A stretch of 64,000 nt of DNA from Trichomonas vaginalis G3 (lineage: Eukaryota > Parabasalia > Trichomonadida > Trichomonadidae): the NCBI RefSeq assembly GCF_026262505.1, contig NC_067203.1, positions 1,612,001-1,676,000 of the forward strand, read 5' to 3'. Each line of letters opens with the position of its first letter. Position 1 is the first letter of the stretch. The notes under the pieces are model-generated. The model was not told the DNA's origin. It was given only the letters and a program-made list of their open reading frames with translations, and made no database searches. This document shows positions 56,662 through 64,000 of the stretch, one piece after another. The position numbers and the translations under genes were made by a program.

Positions 56662-57852
56662 TTATGTGTCATAATAGAACCCACGTGGACCAAGCTTTAC
56701 TTTCTTCCTGACTGAGTTTTTAACTCTTCTTTTTCCTTCATTGCCACTACTTTCACTAGATGAAGTTACTTCTTCACTACTTTCACTTTGTTCTACTCTT
56801 CTTCTTTGGTGTCGCTTTGGTAACTTGCCCTCTGCTTCAAGTTGTTGCATCTTTGCCTCATGTTCATCTAGTATGTTGCAAATTTTCCATGCCCTTTTTG
56901 CCTTTTGGCTCTGGTCGCCCATCTCAGGTAACCTATATCCTAGAAAGAGTTTGTCATAGTTTGTATTTGAGTCTTCGCGTATTGTTTGCATGACTCTGTC
57001 CTGAGTTTCCGGTTCAAGCTCTTCAAACAGTGCCTGTCCATATGGAATATGCTCGTTTCCAAATATATGTTTTTGTAGCCATTCTGGTTTTCTTTCCATG
57101 TTACCAACTATATCTTTTGTGAATGGGAAAGCTTTTACCCAATCTTTCAGTCTTGCGTCGTTTATTTCTGTAGTTGGTTTTATTTTGTCAAGGAACATGT
57201 TTTTCAATACTAACATTTCATTTGGTACTGTCCATTTGAGTTTTCTTAAATATTCATTCATTCTCATTTCATTGTCTGCAAAGTAAGTTTTTATGACATT
57301 TTGTAAACTTTCGTTTGCAAGGTCATGTACAATAGGTTCTCTTCCTTCTCCCTCCCTAACTTTCTTTCTAAACTCTTCACCAAATATACCATCTCTATGG
57401 TTCTGTGTAGTTCTTTGAGATAAATGTTCTAGAACGTCAGGTGTTATATTTCCATCAGCCATGTTCATTTCATACTGGTCCAAAATATCTGCATGTTTCA
57501 TATCTTTCAATGGCATTAAAGCCGCGCTGAAAATACCAGCTATATCTGGTTCACCATTCACTTCCATTGCGTCTACAACTTCTTGGAATTGTGGTTGTAA
57601 GTTTATGAACCACCTATCCGGGTTAGCTTTATGACCCCATCTCATTGTAGTTCCATCGTCTGCAGAAACAAAAGTAGGTTTGTTTCCATCTTGGTTAGGT
57701 TCTGAATGAACTTTAAACAATGTTTCATTTCTATATGTTTTCTTGAAATTTAACCTTTTATTTTCACCGAGTTCATCCGAAGATTGAACGTTAAATGCTC
57801 GTAAGTAAAAAGGGTTGTTGTATTTGTGTACATTTTCTTTCAGTACTTCCAT
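56662..57852 (-). CDS. Large virion-associated protein (396 aa)
   Basis: N-terminal YNNPFYLRAFNVQSSDELGE, helical middle, and a Ser/Glu-rich then basic tail (RRRVEQSESSEEVTSSSESS; KRRVKNSVRKKVKLGPRGFY). Start overlaps the upstream gene's end by 13 bp, implying co-expression. Not recognised; placement next to capsid suggests an internal virion protein. Looks whole. Confidence 0.5.
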   Translation of the reverse strand: MEVLKENVHKYNNPFYLRAFNVQSSDELGENKRLNFKKTYRNETLFKVHSEPNQDGNKPTFVSADDGTTMRWGHKANPDRWFINLQPQFQEVVDAMEVNGEPDIAGIFSAALMPLKDMKHADILDQYEMNMADGNITPDVLEHLSQRTTQNHRDGIFGEEFRKKVREGEGREPIVHDLANESLQNVIKTYFADNEMRMNEYLRKLKWTVPNEMLVLKNMFLDKIKPTTEINDARLKDWVKAFPFTKDIVGNMERKPEWLQKHIFGNEHIPYGQALFEELEPETQDRVMQTIREDSNTNYDKLFLGYRLPEMGDQSQKAKRAWKICNILDEHEAKMQQLEAEGKLPKRHQRRRVEQSESSEEVTSSSESSGNEGKRRVKNSVRKKVKLGPRGFYYDT

Positions 57853-59996
57853 TCTATGCTGAATATTTTCATCTGTGTTGGAGTCTTTTGTATGTCGGCA
57901 AACATTTTTCGATATTCTTCTACAATGTCAGCCGAATTTTTTTTAGACTCTTGGAAATATTCCATATTCTCCGCATACTCTTGTTGAGGGTCAAGATTTT
58001 TCGGCTGTTCCAAATCTTCATCTAGTTCTGTGAAGTTAGTTTCCAAAGGAAGGACTTGTTCGTTTCCTTCAGGCTCTTCTAGCTGTTGTTGCTGAACTAT
58101 TTCTTCCATGTCTGGTTGTATCTGAACTTCTTCCTGTTGAGTTTCTTGTACCTCATCTGCTGGCATTTCATATATTCCGAGACCGTTTTTAACAAGTTCC
58201 CTTTCTAAGTCATCCGGACTCAAAAACCTTTCTTCTTTCGTTCCGTCTCTATTTTTTACGCGTTTCATGACGGGAGTTGAATTGTCATTTAGCTCTGACA
58301 TCAAATATCTCGGAGTAAATTCAGTCATGTCATTTGGATGATATGCTATTAAATCATATCCCTTAGCGAGCTTGTATTTTCCAGGTTTGAAATTATATCC
58401 CATTTGGTGCTGAACCATAAAGCTAAATAGGTTCGGGTCAGTATTTCCATCCTTGAACTTTCTAATAGCTTCTTTATATCTGTCACTAAAGTCAATACTA
58501 TCTGGGTAACCATAGTCTTCCTTAAGCCTTTTTAAGAATTCTTGGTTTCCTTGTTCTCTACTTCTTTTATGTCCTTGCTCTGTTTGTGCTGGTTGTTGTG
58601 CAGGGTTTTGAACTGTTGGTTGTTGTGCTGGTTGTGGAGGTGGTTGTTGTGCTGGTTGTTGTGCAGGGTTTTGAACTGTTGGTTGTTGTGCTGGTTGTGG
58701 AGGTGGTTGTTGTGCTGGTTGTTGTGTTGGTTTTGGTGCATGCCTGTGTCTATGTCCATGTGACGATGTAAATGTTTTAGGTAGTCCTGGTGCAGGTGCT
58801 TCTCTTGGAGGGTTTGGTGGTATATAAATTCCACCAGCTGGCACATATGTTCCATCTGCAGCGTAATGTCCTACCTGACTTTTCGTTCTTAAGAAAGCAT
58901 TTACTAGGTCTGTTTTGGTCTGTTGTAACTCTTTTTCTTGACTTTTCACAACAGTTGCTCTAACGGCGTCATAGGCACTTTGAACTGCCTGTCTCGTTGC
59001 TGCATCTGTTATTTTCGTCATATTTTGTGCTACTTCTTTTAACTCTTTGTCGAAACCTTCAGACTTCAGTTTCTTTCCAGATGAGAAGTCGTTCACTTGT
59101 TTCACCTTACTATGAAGAGCTTCGAAGGCGTTCTTAAAGTCAGCATTTGTTAAAGCTTCATTTGAACTGTCTTCATCCGCTTGTATTTTTGTCCTTATTG
59201 ACCCTATGAGTTGGGCTGCTTTAGCGTTGGCTTGGGCATCTAACCAGTCATTGTTAGCTTTTATATATTCTGCGCTTTTCATTGCCTTTTGCATGGCTGC
59301 GTCGTTATTTTTACTTTCTTGTGCTAAGTTTTCATACTGTACGGTTTGGTTTTGCAACTGTAAAAGTTTTTCTGCCTTTACATTTGCTTCAACTTCTTTT
59401 TTATACTCATCGCTATCCATATATGTCTTCAGGGCTTTTTGTTTTATCTCTTCATCTTTCAGTACTTTATATCGAGTAGTATGGTTTTTCAAATTTATGA
59501 CATCTTGTTCCATTTTTGCTACTTCTGCTGCTTTTTCTGACACTTTTTTCGCATATTCCTCTGTACTTAGTTCTTTCAGTTGTTCTTCTTTCTTCTTTTT
59601 CTCTACGTTTAACTCATTGAGTTTCTTTGTGTGTCTGTCATATTCTAGTTTCTTTTCGTTTTCACTTATTTGCTTCTGTATGTCTATGTTTGACTTTTTG
59701 ACATCTGCTATTTGATTTTTGAGTGAACTCAAATTCATTTGACTTTGAGGGTTATAGGCTGTTCCGTCTGCAGCTCCACCATAGCCTGCCATTTTCGCTA
59801 AAAGTGCCGCTCTTAAACCTCCACTCTGTGCACCAAGAACTCGGTTTAAAAGCATAGGATTGCTTGACATTTGTTGCAACATAGTGGGGTCATTCAGCAT
59901 TTGTTGTTGCAACTGTTGTTGTGGTGTTAGTCTTACTATTGGATGTTTCAATGCTCTCTTCCTCTTACGTATATTCTTACGTAGCTTACGTGGCAT
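57840..59996 (-). CDS. Coiled-coil structural protein with PQ repeats (718 aa)
   Basis: N-terminus strongly basic (MPRKLRKNIRKRKRALK) and Gln-rich. Residues ~90-360 are long coiled coils (KKSNIDIQKQISENEKKLEY). A His-rich patch (SSHGHRHRHAP) and two AQQPPPQPAQQPTVQNP repeats follow, then a folded C-terminal region (GYNFKPGKYKLAKGYDLIAY) and an acidic tail. It may bind genome by its N-terminus and organise the core, like a scaffold. No family certain. Starts after TTTTTAACTTCACTTAAAATG-like sequence. Looks whole. Confidence 0.55.
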   Translation of the reverse strand: MPRKLRKNIRKRKRALKHPIVRLTPQQQLQQQMLNDPTMLQQMSSNPMLLNRVLGAQSGGLRAALLAKMAGYGGAADGTAYNPQSQMNLSSLKNQIADVKKSNIDIQKQISENEKKLEYDRHTKKLNELNVEKKKKEEQLKELSTEEYAKKVSEKAAEVAKMEQDVINLKNHTTRYKVLKDEEIKQKALKTYMDSDEYKKEVEANVKAEKLLQLQNQTVQYENLAQESKNNDAAMQKAMKSAEYIKANNDWLDAQANAKAAQLIGSIRTKIQADEDSSNEALTNADFKNAFEALHSKVKQVNDFSSGKKLKSEGFDKELKEVAQNMTKITDAATRQAVQSAYDAVRATVVKSQEKELQQTKTDLVNAFLRTKSQVGHYAADGTYVPAGGIYIPPNPPREAPAPGLPKTFTSSHGHRHRHAPKPTQQPAQQPPPQPAQQPTVQNPAQQPAQQPPPQPAQQPTVQNPAQQPAQTEQGHKRSREQGNQEFLKRLKEDYGYPDSIDFSDRYKEAIRKFKDGNTDPNLFSFMVQHQMGYNFKPGKYKLAKGYDLIAYHPNDMTEFTPRYLMSELNDNSTPVMKRVKNRDGTKEERFLSPDDLERELVKNGLGIYEMPADEVQETQQEEVQIQPDMEEIVQQQQLEEPEGNEQVLPLETNFTELDEDLEQPKNLDPQQEYAENMEYFQESKKNSADIVEEYRKMFADIQKTPTQMKIFSIEWKY

Positions 59997-60039
59997 TTTA
60001 AGTGAAGTTAAAAAGAGGCTTTTGACAGATGTTTATATG

Positions 60040-60245
60040 AGACTTTCTCCGGTTTATAGGACCTCTCTCATATTCTATCTTGTTAAGACTTCCTGGACTG
60101 TTGTCAAAATGTCATGTTGTCACACTTTTTCAGAGAAGTTCATTTGACCGAGGGACCGAGGGACCGAGGGACCTGGTGTTATACTAAACATCTTCAGGGG
60201 GCTAGAGGGGCGCAGCCCTGGAAGCCCCAATACCTTTTTTTTTTT
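60040..60245. repeat. Right terminal repeat of C with fused dam fragment
   Basis: 60075-60245 is the reverse complement of the left repeat. Immediately inside (about 60040-60080) is a ~40-bp piece from the end of the methyltransferase gene (matching 36361-36400), joined at AAGATAG, a word present in both sequences. Outside is the proposed duplication TCACA (60246-60250). Confidence 0.88.
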
Positions 60246-60362
60246 TCACACTGTTAACTATTTTCTTGAGAATAGATCTGCAAATTTCAAGATTTCAAGA
60301 AAAGATCAATAAAAAATAGATAAAGAAGGAAATTTAGACAGAATGATTGTTTATAATACAAA

Positions 60363-61814
60363 TTAGATCTTAAGATTTTGAGCCATTGAAAGAATTTCGG
60401 CAACATTTGCTTTTGACAGTTTTTGCTGAAAAACTTCAATAAATTGGTCATGTGAACTGATTTTCTCGGCGAAAAGATCATCAGCGGTGTACAGAAGTAA
60501 TGCAGCCGAAAATTTTTCCAAAAACTTCGGAATACATAAAGAAGATATCATCAATCTCTTGATATCATCCTTGCTGAACGAATTAATGAAGAATGTCTCG
60601 ATGTTTGGAACTAAAAATAATAATGAAAAACTTTGGAGGTGTTGATAGAGTTGTAATACCTCAGAATGTTCCTTAACAAAGAAATCGCCGATATCCTGTA
60701 ACATCTGGAAGATTCTTGGTGTTTTTATGTCGGCAATAATTTCATCTAATTTATTCTTGAGGTAAAAGTCAATAAATGAATGGAAAAAGATGGATTCGCT
60801 TTCAACTTGACTATGTGAGGCTCCATCATAGAAAATTATCTTCTCTCCTTCGATTTTTTCAACATAAAATTCAATAATTCCGTGTAAAATGTAGACCATG
60901 AGCTCGTTATAGTAAGCTCTGTTTCTGTTCCAGTAGGAAAGCGTTAAAAGAACGTTAAAACTGACTTGCATAAGAAATTCTGATTCTCTGAAAAATTTTG
61001 AGTGTTTAACTATGTCGTTTTCGATGGAATTGACGAGTCTTCTTAATTCTGGATATTTTTCCCATTGAAGTTTTGGAGTTGCTTGCCATTGTTCTTTAAT
61101 TCGAATGTATTCTGTTTGTTTGTCAACTTTTGGTTCTTCTGATTGCTCATTCGAAGATTTCTCCTGATTATAATGTACTATATAATCGAAAACTAAGCTA
61201 GAAACTTTATTATCCATTTGACAATTGTAAAATTCGTTTTCAAATGTAGTTGTCGGTTTGAAAGTATTGTTTTCATCAAATAGAGACTTAAACTCACTCT
61301 CAGAAAGAGTCTTTGGTTGGCCTTGTTGTAATGATTTGCCTTTTCTTGCGATTGAGAGTTTTTCTTTTAATTCTTCTTTAATGTAATCGTTTGTTATAAT
61401 GAACGGATTCAAACTAATAAGCCTGGTATCCTTTTGGATGAATTCAAAAGTTGTCGGAGTTTCTGTCGAAGCTTTAAGAATGAAATATTTGGAAATCAGG
61501 TGGAATATCTCCTTGACTTTGAAGTAGCTTTGGAATGAGAAACTCATTTCTGAATCTTGTTTCATGAATGACAGAATTATTCCATTCTTAACTGTGACTT
61601 TTATTTTTGAGAAATCTGATATAATGGCTGCAAAATCGGGTAATTTTAGTTGAATGTCAATCCTTAGATTAGAAACAAGTTGTTCGACATTAACTTCTGA
61701 GTAATAATTTAAGAATAATGTGCCATAATTCTCTTCTATGTTAAGAGCTCCCTTTGTATAATGCGTTGGTGTATCATAGTAATCAACAATGTATGTATAG
61801 ATGGCAGTGCTCAT
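60363..61814 (-). CDS. Divergent TBC-domain (Rab-GAP) protein
   Basis: 483 aa. The N-terminal ~200 residues are beta-like and unassigned. From ~230, KEQWQATPKLQWEKYPELRR, then LVNSIENDIVKHSKFF (the I-x-x-D-V position), LLTLSYWNRNRAYYNELMVY, ESESIFFHSFIDFYL, and EVLQLYQHLQSFSLLFLVPN follow the order of TBC1D5-like Rab GTPase-activating domains. The usual arginine finger region is not clear, so catalysis is uncertain. Vesicle-traffic role inferred. Host gene, intact. Confidence 0.5.
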   Translation of the reverse strand: MSTAIYTYIVDYYDTPTHYTKGALNIEENYGTLFLNYYSEVNVEQLVSNLRIDIQLKLPDFAAIISDFSKIKVTVKNGIILSFMKQDSEMSFSFQSYFKVKEIFHLISKYFILKASTETPTTFEFIQKDTRLISLNPFIITNDYIKEELKEKLSIARKGKSLQQGQPKTLSESEFKSLFDENNTFKPTTTFENEFYNCQMDNKVSSLVFDYIVHYNQEKSSNEQSEEPKVDKQTEYIRIKEQWQATPKLQWEKYPELRRLVNSIENDIVKHSKFFRESEFLMQVSFNVLLTLSYWNRNRAYYNELMVYILHGIIEFYVEKIEGEKIIFYDGASHSQVESESIFFHSFIDFYLKNKLDEIIADIKTPRIFQMLQDIGDFFVKEHSEVLQLYQHLQSFSLLFLVPNIETFFINSFSKDDIKRLMISSLCIPKFLEKFSAALLLYTADDLFAEKISSHDQFIEVFQQKLSKANVAEILSMAQNLKI

Positions 61815-61904
61815 GATTTTTTTTTACCTTTTACAAAAATTCCCAATTAATTCAAAACATGATCGGCAAATCTCAAGACCTACCAAAAATTAAGAGGATA
61901 CCTT

Positions 61905-62076
61905 TTAATATTCATATGTTCCGTGCAATTTAAGAAGTTTGGCTAATTCTTTCTTTTTATTATTATCTGCTGCACTTTGAAGATCAGTTCATCCATTTAT
62001 ATCTTTTTCATCGATTTTTACACCACATAAAATAAGAATTTCGGCTGTTTCTTTATCTGTTGCAAATGGATGTTTA
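61905..62076 (-). pseudogene. Ankyrin-repeat remnant
   Basis: Reverse strand reads HPFATDKETAEILILCGVKI, then DEKDING, a stop in place of the usual Trp, and TDLQSAADNNKKKELAKLLK. This is about one and a half ankyrin repeats, ending in TAA at 61905-61907. Ankyrin genes are very abundant in trichomonads. The rest of 61815-62463 holds nothing recognisable. Confidence 0.65.
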
Positions 62077-62463
62077 TGTTATACATTCGAAAAACAATTT
62101 CAGATATAAACTATGAATTATAATTATGTTTATAGTTATAAATGGCAAAATAATAATAGGAATGTCAAAAGCAATACGATATTCAATCAGAATCAAGTCT
62201 ATGTTGTTAATCTCTCATTTTCTTGATGTGATTTTACATTTATTAAGAGATCAAGATCGTTAATACCTGACTGTGATCAAACTATGTTTTATTTTCTTTT
62301 TTGCAATAAAGTGTATATCAAATTTATATTAATGTTTCAATGAATAATACGAATTAAGTGATGATGCAATATATATACTTCTCAATTAACTGCTAACATA
62401 TAAGGTGAATCAAAATATAACAGATAATGAATAAATATTAATACTCCAGGGAGCGCAGATGAA

Positions 62464-63336
62464 TTATTTAGGCATAATCATATAACTATACAAAAATGGC
62501 GCAGCATGGATATCCCTAGGAATTATATAATCATATGAGCACTTGCAATCGTTATGAGATAATGACGAAATGATAGCATATCCAGGACCTCTATTTGTGG
62601 AATAACTAAACTGAGAATCTTCGATCTTTATCCATGATGGTAATTGGTGAATTTTATCAGTCTCTCTATTCTCAGAATAAACAAAACCAGATCCACCGGA
62701 ACCAGGACCACCGCCAAATAGGCCTCCCCCACCTCCTGGAGAGTTACCAGGCGCTGAATATCTATTTCCATATCCACTGCCAAATGATCCATCAAAGCCT
62801 GGATTGGTTTGGTTTGCGCCGGGGAGTCCACAAAAATCCAAACTTTTCAATCCACCACCAGATGTGCCAATATCATGTACATTCGCAGAACCACCACCGC
62901 CGCCGGCAATCAGAAATCTCGATTCTAAATTGTCTTCTGAACGAAAGTCAGTGGCGCCGCCACCGGAATATACAGAACCGCCCCAACCGCCACCATTAAA
63001 GGTCTCGTAAGGTGTTTCTGGTCTAATTTCTCCCTTACCGCCTATATATAGAAATAAAGGATTTTCCTCAAGCAAATTAATTATCATTGATGCATAACCG
63101 CCAAAACTACCACTGTCATAATCACTGCCTGACGCACCATAAACTTCTAAAAAATATTTTCCAAGTTTTAAATGTAACTCAACAGGGGTGCAATATACGC
63201 TACTTTGGCATGGATATAAAAATCTACATGTGGATCCACTACAAATTGGCTGATAACCAGGTCGCTGTGCTCCACGGAAAAGCCCATATTTTCCAAACTG
63301 GAAATAAAATTCCTCATATGGAACTGATTCTGACAT
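62464..63336 (-). CDS. Glycine-rich (ALK/LTK-type Gly-rich) protein
   Basis: 290 aa. Cys-containing N-terminus (PICSGSTCRFLYPCQSSVYC), then LKLGKYFLEVYGASGSDYDS and repeated glycine blocks (FNGGGWGGSVYSGGGATDFR; FLIAGGGGGSANV; PGGGGGLFGGGPGSGGSGFV) typical of the Gly-rich domain of ALK-like receptors and large trichomonad protein families. No kinase, signal peptide or membrane segment is seen, so it may be a free or truncated member. Host gene, intact; divergent from 63523. Confidence 0.7.
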   Translation of the reverse strand: MSESVPYEEFYFQFGKYGLFRGAQRPGYQPICSGSTCRFLYPCQSSVYCTPVELHLKLGKYFLEVYGASGSDYDSGSFGGYASMIINLLEENPLFLYIGGKGEIRPETPYETFNGGGWGGSVYSGGGATDFRSEDNLESRFLIAGGGGGSANVHDIGTSGGGLKSLDFCGLPGANQTNPGFDGSFGSGYGNRYSAPGNSPGGGGGLFGGGPGSGGSGFVYSENRETDKIHQLPSWIKIEDSQFSYSTNRGPGYAIISSLSHNDCKCSYDYIIPRDIHAAPFLYSYMIMPK

Positions 63337-63522
63337 TTAATTTACTAATCTTTTGGCAGTAAAAGCAGAGCATGAAATTTATCAAATCAGAAATGCATTG
63401 TGCAGGCAAGAGAGCATCTAGATTTATTCACGTATGTATTATTTAGATAAAAAAAATTATGTCAAAATAGGGAGAGAGGGAGGGTGACCCCCTTTTTCTT
63501 GAATAATTTTTTTTACATTAAA

Positions 63523-64000
63523 ATGTTTCTTTATTCTCTTTTTTTAGCAGCAACAGATTCAGAATATCAACTCTCAGTACCATTCTTGAGAACCCTTCCT
63601 GGTGAGATTGGAAATTGGACACTTCGTGGCCAGGCTGTGGCACAAAAAAGAGTTATCCACCTCACTACTGCAATACCTTCTGTTTTTGGTGGCATTTGTT
63701 CGAGAACACCAACGAATGCCAAAGATTGGTCTACAAATCTCGATTTTTCACTCGACCAAGATGAATTTTATATAACTCTCAGTAGAAACGTATGCCCTGA
63801 TCCGCAATCATGGTTCAGCGGTATGAACATCACATTTGTTCCTTTAGAAAATGGATCTGTTTCATTTTCAGTCAAAGGAAACGAAGTTATTCCTCCACGC
63901 ACAAATATCATAGACAATTTCAACTTCTCGAAACAGCATACCGTTCAAATTGTCAAAAAAGGTAGAAATATCGAAATATCATACGAAAATGAACTTCAAT
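63523..64000 (+). CDS. L-type lectin-like cargo receptor (partial)
   Basis: ATG at 63523 gives MFLYSLFLAA, a short signal peptide, then EYQLSVPFLRTLPGEIGNWT and LRGQAVAQKRVIHLTTAIPS, FGGICSRTPTNAKDWSTNLD, FSLDQDEFYITLSRN. The W-x-x-x-G and S-R-x-x-x-x-x-W pattern is that of ERGIC-53/VIP36-type L-type lectins of the early secretory pathway. The frame is open to the window end. Host gene; a C-terminal membrane anchor would be expected beyond it. Confidence 0.6.
   Translation, partial: MFLYSLFLAATDSEYQLSVPFLRTLPGEIGNWTLRGQAVAQKRVIHLTTAIPSVFGGICSRTPTNAKDWSTNLDFSLDQDEFYITLSRNVCPDPQSWFSGMNITFVPLENGSVSFSVKGNEVIPPRTNIIDNFNFSKQHTVQIVKKGRNIEISYENELQ

Larger units (their letters stand above)
35355..60245. 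mobile_element. Maverick/Polinton C, complete, 24.9 kb
   Basis: Fossil virus-like element with ~171-bp apparently perfect terminal inverted repeats (35355-35525 and 60075-60245) starting with an A10-11 run, and a probable 5-bp target duplication TCACA (35350-35354 and 60246-60250; the exact edge is blurred by the A/T runs). About 28 genes. Several are broken (around ten breaks in all, most of them in the polymerase and helicase). The perfect ends suggest a recent insertion. A nested island at 44.4-48.0 kb has different composition. Confidence 0.92.

Noticed and set aside
58542-58771. Trp/Leu/Val-rich plus-strand frames
   Set aside because: Antisense of the Pro/Gln repeats of the 718-aa protein.
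1-64000. tRNA or rRNA genes
   Set aside because: No sequence resembling conserved rRNA cores or tRNA T-arm/anticodon patterns was noticed on either strand by eye.

Overview
The window reads as AT-rich DNA of a parabasalid (Trichomonas or Tritrichomonas-like) protist that has been invaded repeatedly by Maverick/Polinton elements. The organism call is an inference. It rests on intron-poor, AT-rich host genes, a glycine-rich surface-type protein, an ankyrin-repeat remnant, and the crowding of Mavericks that is known for trichomonads. No rRNA, tRNA or CRISPR was seen.

Layout. (A) 1-8090: the right-hand part of a Maverick whose other end lies outside the window. (Host) 8091-9661: intergenic DNA with a probable MITE and the first part of a host gene. 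(B) 9662-29433: a complete 19.8-kb Maverick with ~305-bp terminal inverted repeats and a 6-bp target-site duplication (ATTACT), sitting inside that host gene. (Host) 29434-35354: the rest of the interrupted gene, a broken paralogue of it split by a ~1.8-kb candidate DNA transposon carrying a 121-bp satellite, a ~72-bp tandem array, and a choline-transporter-like gene. (C) 35355-60245: a second complete Maverick of 24.9 kb with ~171-bp, apparently perfect terminal repeats, closely related to A but belonging to a lineage different from B. (Host) 60246-64000: a divergent TBC (Rab-GAP) gene, an ankyrin remnant, a glycine-rich protein gene, and the start of an L-type-lectin-like gene.

The elements carry the expected Maverick set: double-jelly-roll-type major capsid, putative minor capsid, amphipathic protein-VI-like peptides, packaging ATPase, RVE integrase and family-B DNA polymerase. 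They also carry genes less usual for Mavericks: an AEP primase-SF3 helicase, KilA-N and GIY-YIG proteins, a D12-class adenine methyltransferase, and a phage-like trimeric fibre with a gp10/gp12-type collar domain. I did not find the adenain-type protease. Many element genes look whole and others are broken, so A, B and C are treated as fossils of different ages, with C the youngest by its terminal repeats.

The most interesting structure lies above the gene level. (1) A primase/KilA-N cassette in B is bounded by inverted arrays of a repeat that also forms the ends of C and the noncoding region of A. (2) The fibre gene and KilA-N genes appear to have been exchanged between otherwise divergent elements. 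(3) Gene starts share a T5A...TA..AAATG signature, and several divergent gene pairs are separated by only 16-19 bp. (4) A 3.5-kb island in C has a different composition and different start signals, and is centred on a 22-bp-phased array of operator-like palindromes around a perfect 18-bp palindrome; related 22-bp sites precede the KilA-N gene of A.
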